Assembly: GCF_030272615.1 (NCBI RefSeq)
Contig: NC_081413.1
Coordinates: 722,205,649-722,265,648 of the forward strand
Length of the DNA: 60,000 nucleotides
Origin: Cryptomeria japonica
Lineage: Eukaryota; Streptophyta; Pinopsida; Cupressales; Cupressaceae
Reading direction: 5' to 3'
The position numbers were made by a program, and so were the translations under genes. Shown in pieces: positions 1 to 12,956 of the stretch. Under the pieces are notes generated by a model. It was not told the DNA's origin and did not search any database. It saw only the letters and a program-made list of their open reading frames with translations. Position 1 is the stretch's first letter. Each line of letters opens with the position of its first letter.

Positions 1-1544
1 TTTGCAACCAGTTCTATCAGATCTTTCTTCAAGTCACCTTCTGGTATAACCTCTGCCACCGGTTTCTCAGTATTGCAAATTTTCTCAGGACTCAGATTCT
101 TCACCTCCTCTCTCTCCTTAAAAGAAATCAATGTAACTTTTGCCCATCCTTCTCAATAGTGAATAGGTTTCTTCTACAATCATAAATAGCTCCGCTATCA
201 AACTGCCAAGGTTTTCCCAACAAGACATGACAAGCACTCATAGATACAACATCACACAAAACCTCATCCCTGAAAAGCCCAATATTAAAATTCACCAAAC
301 ACTGCTCCTTTACTTCTATCTTTTGATCATCTTGAAACCAACTTACCTCATAATGACAAGGATGCTCAAGTCTCTTCAATCCAAGCTTCACAACCATCTC
401 CTTAGATACCAAATTGTTAGTACTTCCACTATCTACAATACCCTTGCAACACTTACCACCTGATTTACACACAGTCCGGAAAAGACTCTTCCTCTGAGTA
501 GATCCAGTATCCTTTCTTCTGAACATGAGGGATTCTCCTTGCTCCGGTGCATAGTCAAATCCAATACCTTCACCTTCCGGTTCCTCATTTGCCACACAAC
601 TTCTTGCCATTCCCTGCTTACATTCATAGAATCTATGTCCGTTTTCTCCACACTTGAAACATTTGCTCAAAAATTCTCTATCGGTATTGCCAGTGCCTTT
701 CCTCTGTATTTTCTGTTTCGGTTCTTTACTCCACTTAGGTTTTGATTCATTTTCCTCAACCGGTTTCTTCATACTGTCACTCATTTGTCCCTTAAATTTC
801 TCCTTCCCTCTATTTGATTGTCTTCTTCTCATCTTCTCCTCATCCTTCAAAGCATACTAGTAAACTTCTTCAACTGTGGAAACCCTCAACATACTCATCT
901 CATCCCGAACGTTAAATGCAAGTCCATTTATGTACCTTGCCACCTTTTCTCTGTCCATCTCTCTATGTCCAGATCTAATCACCATCTTGTAGGATTCCTT
1001 AGTATATTCCTTCACACTCATGTTCCTTTGTTTCAGGTTTTGCAACTTCTTAAACAATTCCAACTCATAGTTTCTCAATATGAACTTGGCCTTCAATCTT
1101 GCAACCATCTGTCTCCACCGAGTGATCTCCAATTCACCATTCTCCACTCTGTCTTTCTGCAATTCTTTCCACCATAAGGCAGCATGCCCTTTCAACTTAG
1201 TTTGTGCCAACCGAACTCTCTGTGGGTCCTTGACATCCTCAAACTCAAAGTAGTCCTCCAACTCTTCGATCCAATCAATCAAATCCTCTGGTTTTAGTGT
1301 TCCAAAAAAGTTGGAAACTTCAACTTCATGAACTTTACTCCACTACTCTCAGGAATCTTTCCTCTCTTTCAACTTCCGGTCCTTCAGCCTCTTCAAGCTC
1401 TTCACCGCCTTCTTCATATTCATCCTTAGATTCAAGGTTTCTCCGCAATCTAGCCAAAGCATTTTGGATTTCATTCCTCACTTCATTCTTGAAGTCTTCC
1501 ATCATTTGCTCTACCCTTCGAGGGTTTGTCCTTCTAGGCGGCAT
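1..1544 (-). pseudogene. Ty3/gypsy gag-protease, broken (element E)
   Basis: This is the gag and protease part of an LTR retrotransposon that runs off the left edge. The likely gag start is the ATG at 1544-1542 (MPPRRTNPRR), followed by an acidic stretch, a retrotransposon gag domain (about 1282-860, with LKGHAALWWKEL), a CCHC zinc knuckle (CFKCGENGHRFYEC, about 660-620) and an aspartic protease (VDSGSTNNLVS, about 450-420; later HVLLGKPWQFD). The protease resembles that of chromoviruses (Reina/Tekay type); the lineage is an inference. The copy is dead: a stop plus frameshift lies near 1335, an in-frame TAG at 859-857 cuts gag from the knuckle, and the frame shifts again near 130-150 after the protease. 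RT and integrase would lie left of position 1. Confidence 0.85.
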
Positions 1545-1717
1545 CTCCTCTTCCACTCCAATGAACTGCTTCAACTCAGGGATATGACTATCGGTTTCAA
1601 TTGCCTCCCCTCGATGATCTATTGAACACATGCGCAGTTTGCCTCCAATCAGCGATCTGTCCACCCAAAGGAATGCCTCAATGTTCGCAAACAATCCTTC
1701 CACTAGCCAGTTCATAA

Positions 1718-1732
1718 CCAGCTTTGATACCA
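1718..1732 (-). other. Primer binding site of element E
   Basis: On the minus strand the sequence TGGTATCAAAGCTGG starts two bases after the LTR end. It matches the usual plant initiator-Met tRNA primer site (TGGTATCAGAGC) with one change. Confidence 0.75.
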
Positions 1733-1734
1733 CT

Positions 1735-2557
1735 TGATGTAGCCATAACCGGTAAAACCCTCAAAGAGAATCAATCGGCTTATGCAGCAAGAGTAACACA
1801 ACGAAAACAATAAGAAAACATAACAAGATTGCATAAACGGATCATATCATTACTTTAGAACTTCCGACAACCATCCGGTTATCATCATAAAGTCATCAAG
1901 AACATCTGGTAGTTAATCGGTTACATGCAGGCTATTAGCCAAATACAATCCAATTGGGACTCTAAGAATCAACCGAGTCACAAAATGCGAATCTCAATCC
2001 TTATTCTCAATTCTACTTCCTCTACCCCTACAAATGATTACATAATGCCATATTTATACCCACCGGAACATATCCAGGTCGGCCTCATAAGATTACATTT
2101 ACCAATGCAAGAAAATGATACGTGTAACTAGGTCGGCCCTAAGAATTAAAGAAATCTTTCCGGAAAATAACAACCAAGAGGTGCGGTGTAGCAGGAAGGT
2201 CGGCCACACGCCAAAGAACATCGGACAAGACCCAAAATAGATCCACACGCCAAGAATCGTGCCGATAATGAACGAAAACCAACCAGTAAGCACAAGAATT
2301 GTCTCAGAACCCAGAAACAGTCAACCGGAAGCTATAATTGACCAGAAAAAGAACTCAAATGAACTAAAAATCTGGAATTAAGCACATGAACCAGCCTGGA
2401 AACCAAAAATAAGATCTGCCACAAAAAATAAGCAGCTACCGGTACCAACCGGTAAGAACACAGAAAATTGCACAATGAACTAAACAAGAACAAAACTAAA
2501 AGGAAATATTTTTGGTTGATGCAAGATTGCTCATCGACCGGGGATGCTCCTACATCA
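1735..2557 (-). repeat. 5' LTR of gypsy element E
   Basis: An 823-bp LTR placed by its ends: on the + strand it starts TGATGTAG and ends CTACATCA, an 8-bp inverted pair, and the primer site lies 2 bp inside the element. It is rich in CCGGT words. The partner LTR is outside the window, so the target duplication (it would be 2558-2562, tggag) cannot be checked. Confidence 0.7.
2051..2058 (-). promoter_or_regulatory. TATA box in LTR of element E
   Basis: TATAAATA on the minus strand, about 500 bp into the LTR, a normal place for the U3 promoter. Prediction from the motif and position only. Confidence 0.4.
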
Positions 2558-5500
2558 TGGAGTCCTTTCAACCATCCAAGAGCCCTAATAGCTCGACTCA
2601 ATATTGCATACTCAGTCTCAAACGCTTGTCACAAAAGAAAACTTAAGGGTGCACCATTGAGTCACCTTGGGCAGCCACAAATCTGATAATGGGCTATATG
2701 AGATTCTGACTCATGTCACAATCTTGCATCTTGTTGATGGTGTTTTTATGCACTATGCAACACAGCATATTATACTAAGTATTCTATCCTTTCTTGGACA
2801 AAGACTCCCAAATGCTAAGTTGCGTGATCAAGTGGGACAACTCCAAGGTTCTCGAATGTCGAGTCTTGACATGCTCTTGGATAGACTCAGTTGTATATGA
2901 TGCGATATTGCTAGGATCAGAAGGTGGACTTACATTTAATGCTTGAATGATGCTGGAAAGTGGGATTTCACTTGATTTGGAAAAAAAGAAAAAGGATAGG
3001 GTTGAGGAAGCTATTCTAACTCTAAGAATGTAAGATCAAAGGACAATCTTTGGACATGCACCGGACATCTCCACGAGGCTAGTGCAATCTCCTAAGGATA
3101 GCTTTATGATTTTCAAATCATCACCACAAGCATAGACACCATCAAGTTGATGCATATCAATGAAGGAATGGTAATTGAAGTTAAGCTTGGCTAAAATGGA
3201 TCCACTTGACTACGCAGGGCACTTTACCATCTGCAAGGTGTAAGTAGTATGGATATACAAATCTCACCATTGATCATACACAAAGTCTTCCATTCATCTA
3301 ACAACATGAAAATCAAATTGAGAAGTACAGACCATGCAAATTGTTGAATCAACATATCAATTTCACCATATGTTCAATGAAGTTTACATGCTTCTTGCAA
3401 CAATGTCTTGGCAACAATCTTTGCCTTCTCTTCCCACTCTAACTATTTGCTATCTACTTTCTACTTTTATTCTCTATTTGCTATTCTTGAACTACTAAAT
3501 TGATTCACCATCAATGGCCAAGATTGAAAGATAGAAACCCTAATTAGGGTTTTTTACACCCATTGCAAAGCATTTAATGGTTGACCAATGATATAATTAC
3601 ATTTGATGGGACACGTCCTTCCTATAAAATTCAACCAATAGATACAGTGGTATTTACATCGAACTTTGTGCCCATGTCGTAGTTTATCTTCTTTGTAGGA
3701 CGAGTCGGGTTCATTGAATCTAGACGCCTTATCTTAAAATAATATGATTGGATAAGTGATGACTAGGCACCACCTCAGCTTGCTTTGTAACTCATCACAA
3801 ATGTGTGAATGAATGAGGCATATCTCTTGATACTCAACATGTCCAAGCTCCTGATGTGATGATGACTTTGCTCAAGTTGATCTTCTAACTTTGATTAACT
3901 ATTCTGAAACTATATCTTGTCTTGATCTCTTGCATTCTTGCGCTTTCATCTAGCTATACTAACAATGATTCTTGGATTTCCGAAGGAAATTCAAGATTGT
4001 GAAAATTTCAACCTTGAGTGCTTGATGTTGATTGCTATCAGCTGCTTTGCATTCGATGTAGACCTTGTCTTGCCTATGCTTGATCCTCATCGTGCTTTGG
4101 AATGCATTGATCCTACTTCTCCTTGTGTGAGCTTGCAACTTGACGATCCCAACAGCTGCCTTATAGAGACTTGAAGTGCGATATCCTCCTTGATGTAAAT
4201 TTGTTGTGTTCTAGCCATCTGGCACCTGTGAGAATTGGCTAAGTTGGTCCCATGAAATAGCATTTGCTTGCAAAACTAAAAAAAATCGATCACCTAGGCT
4301 ATGAGTCTTTAACCTAGAATGATAACCTTGAAACCCTAGGATGCATTTCAATCCTTGATTGAATGTGATATGATCATCTTATCTCAATGATAACTGCCTA
4401 CATAAGCTCTAAAATGACCAAACTGTAATAAAGAAGACCTTCATAATCATATAAAATAATGACAAGATGCTGGACCAGTATTGGACATATCCCGATTTTA
4501 TAAGGAAATCACCAAATAAGCTTCACCATCTGCCCAGCGATTTGTTTTATTACAAATTAAAACTCAAATTTGATGATCACCTGATCCAATCTAATATCGC
4601 TTGAACTAATATATCACTGATCAAGCGCTGAACTCTTGTCAACCTGATGTGAATTTGATATTGGCATCAATACATTTGTCTACATTGCTGAACCTTAATC
4701 GATTCCTCCATAAGGTGATTCGCTATGATGTTTAATGGCAGATGTAACCATATAGGACTGAAATTTATATTGCAGATCTCAGGAGTTTATTTGCTGTCAA
4801 TAAGCCTTATTCACTGTGACAATCATCAAAGTCGCCACCTTGATTTTGTCTTTCAAATGGAGAGTCACTGATCAGAAGTTTGAAATCACCATCTCTAGAT
4901 GCAATCGCTGTGCTTGGAAATATATTCACCGTCAAATAGTGATCCCAATATTGCTGAAAACGAAGACAAGTTAGAATCACTTCTCACAGTCCCTAAAACC
5001 GCATTGTGATGATCTCCATCTGTGTTTGTAATATGAATCGCTATCAATCAAACAAAATCGTTGCCACTATGAGGATTGCCTTTATCATTAAATCGTTCCA
5101 ATAAGCAATTCGCTGATGTCCTGATTGAGAGTTGAATCGCACTTATGAAGGCAATATCGATTTGATGATCAAATGCAATGATCAATTTCGAGCTTATAGT
5201 TGTTTGGGGGAGGTCGATACATCATCACAACATTTGACCATTTCATTTAATAATCTGCATTGCAAATTAAACAATAAAGTGTTTTGATCATAATCATTCA
5301 ATGTTGGCTTAGTAGAATGAGAACACTATATTGTAGTAATCGCCATCTTTGTGAGTCGCCACCTACATCAAATGCATTGGGGTGAATACAAGGTGCCATT
5401 TAAATGATTGTAAATGAAAATCGCCTGGCTTTATTGAATCCAGCAAGATGCATTGATCAAACCTATTCATCGCCATCATATATTAAATGCATCTCCCTTG

Positions 5501-6239
5501 TTTGGCGACGTCAAATGCAATGTCATTTAATAAGGAACTTCGAACTTTGCCCTTTGAGTCTCAAATAAAATCGCCTTGCAATCTTTAAATGCCCTTGTTC
5601 CTTGTTCATTGCATTTTCTCATTTCATTCAAACTAAACTTAATCAAAATTTGCTCTCCTTCATACTTAATCGCAGTCAATGGCAGGGGGTGTCGAAAGCA
5701 ATGACAGGGGTGTCAAAAGCAATAACAGCCTAGATCATTTTCATGCCTTAGTCAATTTTTTTGATTTTGAGTTTTGAAGGTTGATCAAAGATAAATCGTG
5801 GTTAACCCAAAAGAAGTGCTGATGTCAATTTAGCCTCTATGCGAAGTGGCATTATCAATGCCTTGGAAACATTTTTGGTGGGGCCCAAACAATACCATAC
5901 GTACTGCCTTAAAACTCTTTAAATTTCCTCCATAGTGCCTTGTGGGGCCAGCATGCCACAGTGGTGAGGAAGGGGCAAAGGCAATGATAATGCCTTAAAA
6001 ACACTTTCAATTTCCAGGTTTAAAGTTCGCTGGGGTCCAGCAAAAGAGTTCTTAAAAAAACTTTTAACTCTCTATGTTTAAAGTCCATGGTGGGGCCCAA
6101 ATATGCTACGTGGTAGTGAGGGTGGAAGGGCTGAATGTAAAGAGTTTGGAAAGGGGGTGTCACGGGAAGGAAGAGAAGAGGAAGGGTGTGATAAGGAGAA
6201 GCCACGAGGTAAGAAGAAAGGGATAGGGGGGTTATGGAA
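2558..6239. other. Intergenic repeat-like DNA, no gene recognised
   Basis: No open frame here resembles a known protein; the longest are under 90 codons. Visible items are a palindromic aaccctaattagggtt near 3538-3553, which is common in plant LTRs, and a stretch from about 4580 to 5600 in which the word aatcgc or atcgcc recurs every few dozen bases. Around 5875-6110 there are degenerate copies of a unit containing gtggggcccaaa or gtggggccagca. This is probably old retrotransposon LTR or non-coding element sequence, but no borders can be drawn. Confidence 0.4.
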
Positions 6240-8600
6240 GGGGTGTTACGGGGTTAGTTAAATGCTGCGGTAGGAGTTATAAGGAGATAGAAAGGGGTTG
6301 GGTGTACGGTGTAGGGGGTATAAGGGGTAATGAAGAGAATAAAGAGAGTTAGTGGTATAAGGGGTAATGAAGGAAGTTGGGATATGTTGGGAGTAAAGAG
6401 AGTTAGTGGTGGGTAGTAGAGGGGTATAAGGGGTAATGAAGGGAGTTGGGATATGTTGGGAGTAAAGAGACTTAGTGGTGGGTAATAGAGGGGTATAAGG
6501 GGTAATGAAGGGAGTTGGGATATGTTGGGAGTCAAGAGAGTTAGTGGTGGGTAGTAGAAGGGTAGGCTGGGATGGGATGGGGGTTAGGATAGGTAAGCTT
6601 AGGGAATAAAAGGGGGTTAGTGGTGTAGGAGCACTTAGGACTTAGGCTTATAGGGTTTTTCTCAATTTTGGCTTGTACTGACCCTAGCTAAGTCAGGTAT
6701 TGAATAAGGACTCCAGGAGGGTTCAAGAGTGAGTGTCTTGAGTCAAATGTAGGCCTAGTAGAGTTAGTTGCTTCCTAGGTTTGCATTTTGTGCATAGGTA
6801 GTGGTTTGAGTAGGTAATTGACCTTCTTGATGGTCAAAAGTATCAAAACTTGGTATAAGCATTAAGAAGGGTTAAAATAGTCTTAGGAATGCTTGAAAAG
6901 TCATGAGTAATGACTTAGAATAGGTTTTATAGATTAGTAAAGCAAAAAGTGCAAAAAGTGCAAAGTTGCAAAAAGTTGTCATGACAATTTTTGTCTTAAA
7001 ATGCTTAGCGATGGAGTTAGGGATAGACCAACGCCCTAGAATGCCTCCACACGTGGGGAAGACTATAAAAACCTTCTTTTGCACGGTTACCAAGGTTAGA
7101 GTCTTTGTTTTGTAAGATCAACAATCTGAAACTACTTATTTTCGGACTGTTTGACAACATTTTGGCTTTATTTGCTCATTTTGTGAATACAAATGGATTG
7201 AATCCATTGTTCCAGTAATGGATTGAGTTTCTTTAGAGTGTTTTAGAGCATTTGGTTTCATTTCAAGCTTCGTAGTTAGATTGTGTTAGTGTTTTCATTG
7301 CTTTGTTTGCAAACAGCCAATTTTGGTTTGTATATAGCAGTTTTGTGTAAAATGGTTGCCCCATGAAACCTCTCCGTGCTACCATCACGGCTTGTTGGGA
7401 CATGGAAGGCAACCACTTGTAAAGTGTAAAAAATGTAGGGACAAGTGCTGGAGATGGAGTTTGATATGACTGTCACCTTGTTCTAGGCGAGTCCAGGAGC
7501 AACCCGGCTAGAGGAGACAGGGTGAATTTGGTGTGCAAAGTGCAGGGGTGAATGCCAAACCACCATCTAACCTTTTGGAGGGGTCCATGAAGTTAGTGCA
7601 GAGTTGCCAATGCAAGGGGAAGCCTTGACAAGACCATTTGTTGCCCAAACACAAACTTGACCAGTCACTGCCGGTTAGAAGGCCTATAAACTCTTCAAAA
7701 CCCTCATTTTTGGGTTAGGGCATTGTACGGTGGGATAAGGAACCAAAACCACAAAAATCACTTGAGGTTGGATGAATCTTTGAAGAAAATCCAAACTTGC
7801 TGTGGGGTCTTTTGGACCGTTTTCTCTCAAGCCCTAGAAAACCGGATTTTGGAGGCCTAATAGGGCTAATTCCTTGTAGCCCATTTCTAGGCAAAATGGT
7901 GAAATCGGAAATGAAAGCAAACCTTTAAAGGACACAAAAGGTATTCAAAACATGTTAGCAGCCACCTCCACACCTCTGCAACAACTCACAACGGTAGGAG
8001 GTCAATTTGACAAGTTGAAGCCAAGACAGCCATAATGAGCACATGGGAAACTTTGTGAATTGGTAGGGTTCCTAGCTAAAACACTTGAAGCAAACACCTT
8101 GAAATGGATAAGAAGCAAGCCCTAGAAGAGATTGAGAAGGACTTGGAGGTCTTAGAGTGCAACTAGGCTTGGAGAGTTGGTGGAATTGAGCAACACGAAC
8201 TAGGTGAAGTGTTAGCAAACTAGGTAAACCCCATTAGTTAGGTGATAAAGAAATGTGGGTAGGGTGTAAGCTAGAATAGGATGGGGGTTAGGAGGTAGGG
8301 GTTAGGAAGGGTGTTAAAGGGGGTATGGGTAGTGGATGTGTAAGCTAAGGGGAGTAAAGGGTGTTAGGATATGAGGTGAGGTTAGAGGATGATAGGTTAA
8401 GGGATGGAGTGGTTTAGGGAAGGGAAGAAATTGGAAACGAGGGGAGATGGAAAGGAATGGAAGTTGGAAGGTGAGACTGGAGGGTGTGAGATGGCAATGG
8501 GAAGTGATCGGGTTTGGGCATCCATTGGCAATGTTGGGAGAGGCAGGGCGGCAGTTTGGTTGGGCAAAGTAGGTGTTGTGCTCGACTTCATCTTGAAGAG
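6240..8600. other. G-rich, strand-skewed low-complexity region
   Basis: The + strand is strongly G over C, especially at 6120-6620 and 8230-8480, with short words such as gggggtta, ggatgggggttagga and gggtag in irregular order. The two G-rich blocks flank about 1.6 kb of more balanced DNA. Open frames in the skewed parts (for example minus 6254-6535) follow from the skew and the repeats and are not good gene candidates. Confidence 0.4.
6318..6561. repeat. 69-bp minisatellite
   Basis: Three full 69-bp units (6355-6423, 6424-6492, 6493-6561), each starting gtataaggggtaatgaag, with few differences between units, preceded by a 37-bp shortened unit (6318-6354). Because 69 is a multiple of three, the minus strand shows a periodic 23-residue open frame (TPNISQLPSLPLIPLY...), which is most simply a by-product. 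Confidence 0.9.
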
Positions 8601-11600
8601 AGAGACTTGTCCTGACTACATCTTAGCCACCTGGGATACTACACTTCTTCCAAATGAAAGGCTAAAAGACTCAACAACTATCCTAAAAAGCAGAAAAAAA
8701 GTGGGAGTCATCCATTGCAATGGGACGATGTGTGAAAACGTCGCAACACATCTATGGAGTACCAAGGCATCTTCGACTGTTTTTTAGATGTTCTAGGAGA
8801 AAGCAAGGAAATATTTAAGGAAAAGGAATATTTTCTCAAAAGATACAAAATGAATTTCAAAGTATTCCTGAGTACTTGAACACACTTCCAAATTGGTTTT
8901 TCCATTATATCTAAACATAAAAATCCGGCCATTACAACTTGGCCAACTACTGAGTAAAATTAATCTATAAAGAATAAGATGCCTTAGATGATATTACTTT
9001 TTTTTGAAATGTGTAGCAGTTCTAAGCTAGGTTTGGGTGGGCAACAATAGAGGCCAGACTATGTTGTTTCATCAAGGCGCAGATTGGCTAATCTTTAAAG
9101 TGACTAAATTGTATAAATGAGTGCATAAAGGAAAGCACTAAAATAATAACTTGGTGCTTCATTTGCAAATAGGGTGCAGTCTCAGCATCACAAATAAATT
9201 TTCTGTTGACGGATTTAAAATTAGAAATACACAGATACATCCAGGCAAAGTCTAATTCCACAGAACTATCACTTTCGCAATTATAGCCATAAATATAATC
9301 TGTCTTGAAAGTAGAGAAACTTTTAAATTTAATTAGAATGTATAAATTTCCTAATTTCTGCAAATACCAATTCATTTCATCAACATGTAAACAATTAACT
9401 ATGAACAATTTATCTGTCGCACTGTCTAAAACTTCCAGAGACCCACATTCAAGATCATCATAACATTCATAAATTACCACAAAAGATAGTTCCTTCTTCA
9501 TTACAACGAGAATACTAGTCTATGTTAATTTCCAAAAGCATATTTATTACAAAAAGTACACTTAATATTTTTCAATTTTCAAAAGCATAATTATATACAT
9601 CCCATAATTAAAATAAAAATATACAGTTCACAATTCCTCCATAGTTTAACTGATCTCAAAGACCTAAGGAATTTTACATCCGGAGTACATAAATGATAAA
9701 TCAAATGCATTCTCTTCCATTTAAATAACTTCCTCAATATTAGGAATTCAACGTGGCTTTGTCCTATATCAGGGACTGCATCCAGCTCCAAGCTGCTCTC
9801 TACCATGCCCAAGCCCTAGCAGTCAAGTAAGAAGAGTTGCTCATCACCCTTCCTATTGGTATCATTGAGCCACAGGGTTCTAATCACCCCCAAGCCAAGA
9901 GGGTGTCTGTGCGTCTTACTGGAATTAAAATTAACAACCAGAGGAATGACAACAACCACATAAGTTTACCAGAAAACACATTGCATACCGTATGTCAGGG
10001 TTAAGAATTTGATTAGAACTGTGAACATTTCCAAGACTCTTCTCAAGGGTGGGGGAGAGGTGCTTTCCCATAAGAATGATACAGGCTCACCTTCTTGGAA
10101 GGTAGCATCTATAATGCAAATCCACCCTCCTAGAGTGGAGGGTATCATTAAAATACCATGATCAAAATTAGTCTCCTTACCCCTCCAACTTAAAAAACCA
10201 AAATTAAATAATCATATTCTCATTAGACCTCCCAAATGGAAACGATGGCTCCAGGGTCTGTCCTCTCAGAAACCCCCCCATCCATTTCCAGTTTTGCTTG
10301 CCTAACAAGCATGGGACAAGTTCCATTCCATACCCCTCAGATCCCAATATTACAAGCAGGAAACTCAGCCAAATTGGAAGTGTATAACTGCTGGAAAGCA
10401 CAACACAGCATTCACAATTTTCACAACAACACAAGCAAAATACATGATAGGCAACTCATAGTCAATTTTGCCAAAACACTCACTCATATGCATAACAGTG
10501 TAAACCAATCCTTTTCCTAATCAAGCAATTAAATAAAATAACAAGCTGCGAGCCTACTTTGCTCTTCTAAAGGCTTTGATCTTAAAGAATCTCCTTTTGC
10601 CATAACGTCTCCTATTACCTTAGCTTTTTCTTGGAATTTCAAAAAATCAGAAACAGAAGAAAATCCAGAACAGTAATTGTGTGCAACAGTATCCAGAACG
10701 AAAATTTGAGCAAGATAATCTACAATCAGAAGAACATGAAAACAATAAAATACTTCGCACAATATTCCAAACCCCTCCAAAGGCCTAGATTTCTTCTATA
10801 AATAGGAGTGCCATGTTACTCTCCCCACTTATGGGATAAGGCCACATGGTTTTTAGTTTTTACCTTCTCTAAGGCATTCAACCATTCACCTACACTATAC
10901 ACTCCTGAGTATCACAATAAATTTTCATCCAAAATCTTTGCAGTCACATGGGTGCCCTTACCTTCATAAATTAAAAGAAAGAAGTACCTACACTGTGTTA
11001 CACAATTAAAGAGCGAGATCAGATTTTTTGGGAGACTTGTTACACTTCAAGCAAGCACACATTCAACCGTGTCCCTTTAAAGGTACTCAAATTCGCCCGC
11101 TTCAAAGGTACTACCCCTAGCACCTTAACAACACATGAAATAAAGCAGAAAAAAAAATTAACATATTTAAATTTTGCCCTACAAATCACAAATCTGTTTT
11201 TTTTTTTAAAAGAAGGGATCTTGTGGCTCACATACAACTTGCATACTACACATTAAAATATGTAAGGCTAAAGGGTTAGGTAAATTGGTAAGGGTGATGG
11301 GATGGTTCTAAGCTCTAACCATGGCACTGCTAGAACAAGGTGATGCCAGTTTTAGGAGTTCCAACATATGGTTCTGTATTTTCTCTCAATGATATTGAGA
11401 GAATTTGTGACTTGGCACGTGCGAACACTCTCTTGTTCTTGCTTGACCATACCCATATTATGCACACTTGATCCCTCATCAAATGCATCCCTGGAAACAT
11501 ATAGCCGAAGACTAAAATACCAACATATCATATAGTTGTTGTACAGCACAATGTAAACAGGTATCTCAATCCTTGAATACATGCTTAAACTATATGTCTA

Positions 11601-12956
11601 ATGCAGAACATGATATTCAACATATTGAACTCATCTATCATGATCAAGTGCAAGAACAATAAAATTTTAAAATCTCACAAAATTCATTAGCAGATTCTAT
11701 CAACCACTATAACCAGATCAACATAAAAGGATGGGTTTTCTCATAATGTTAATCAGCATATAGAATTGCATCTAGGTAAAAGGACCAATGCAAGCAGAAT
11801 ACTCATCGATAGGTTTTTGACACGTCGTGTCCAAAATGGATCTGAACTGACATAGGATAAAAATAGGCAAAATATTTTGGTCTTACAATTAGCTAGGTTG
11901 CACGTGTTAGCTCCATCAATGTCCTTGCTGAAACTGCAAACCAATAATTCCCGAGATAAGTTATATCTATTTCAACACATGTATAGAGGGCATGTGGAAA
12001 AAAAAGGCAAATATAGGTATTTTTAGGTCTTGCAACTTTTCAAAATCTATCCTGTTTGATAAGTTGTAACATCCATGACCCTGATTTATAAGAGGTAAAA
12101 GTCTACTCAGCACTTCGATTCCTTTCTACATGTAAGTTCGTAACCTATCTTTATTTTTGACATAGGAAAAATCTATGGACTGTCACTAAAATGTTTCTTG
12201 TTTCATCAACTTAAACGCAAGGCTTCCAGAAATAGCTCTGCAATCTATCCATTATGCTTGATGAATTGGTATTAAATGATGGTTCTGGTTAGGGATTATA
12301 CAGTTATGGAGGTGATTAAGGATTGAATGAAAATACTGTTTGCAACTTCAAGTGACATGCAAAGGCCCGTGCTTTTCTTTTAGACAGAAATAAGTTCTGA
12401 AGTTTGATTAGGATATACAATTGAAGAATGAGTGTAAATTCTTTAGGGACAAGAAAACTTATTTCTTTAATTTTGAAATTGCTACGAGAAGAATATGAGC
12501 TTTAGCTGGTTATTATTTGGGTTTTAGTGATATTGAAGATATTCTATGGTAGTTGCATCCTTTAAATATGATATGGTTTTTGAGATATCTGTCTGGATTG
12601 TACAAGAAAATCACTCTTAACCTGCTTTAAAAGCAGTCAGAATCATATCTTGAACAAATAATTACTATAAATACAATCCAAATACCATGAATCTGAATTT
12701 GAAAACCTCAAGTAAGCATGAAGAGAATACAAAAGTTGATTTTGAGAGAGTAACCCTATTATATTTGTAAGCTCCTCTCATGAAGTTCATCTCATAGATT
12801 TTTTTTTATCACGATATTTCCTCCTTATAGCTGATTTTGAAAGGGTGTAAGCCCTTATTTGTCGAATTCTAAGCTAACCCCATTGGCTGATTTGATGACC
12901 AGATTCTTTTTTCAAACCTCCTATTACCTAAATTATAAAATAGCAAAATACCAAAG
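8601..12956. other. Intergenic DNA with weak protein-like stretches
   Basis: No gene is recognised. The longest frame is minus 9501-9088 (137 codons, MKKELSFVVIYECYDD...), with gene-like residue use but no known family. On the + strand about 9751-9985 a frame with one stop reads YIRDCIQLQAALYHAQALAV and on. On the minus strand about 10395-10240 a frame reads QLYTSNLAEFPACNIGI, a stop, then GVWNGTCPMLVRQAKLEMDG, preceded by a splice-acceptor-like tttccag. These may be relics of genes or of an unknown element. The missing first GLR exon was looked for here and not found. Confidence 0.3.

Noticed and set aside
1718-1732. tRNA genes at tggtatcagagc-like sites
   Set aside because: These are primer-binding complements beside LTRs; no tRNA cloverleaf is present.
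2332-2700. Minus stretch TEYAILSRAIRALGWLKGL, faintly like Copia RNase H
   Set aside because: The match is short, crosses a frame break, and no neighbouring RNase H motif was found; it also straddles the E LTR border.
3535-3555. Telomere-like aaccctaattagggtt
   Set aside because: A single palindrome, not a TTTAGGG array; such words are common in plant LTRs.
6254-6535. Minus-strand frame with 23-residue repeats
   Set aside because: It is the readout of a 69-bp minisatellite whose length is a multiple of three; no homology or gene context.
8404-8787. 127-codon plus frame
   Set aside because: Its first half lies in the G-skewed tract and is low complexity; no similarity was recognised.
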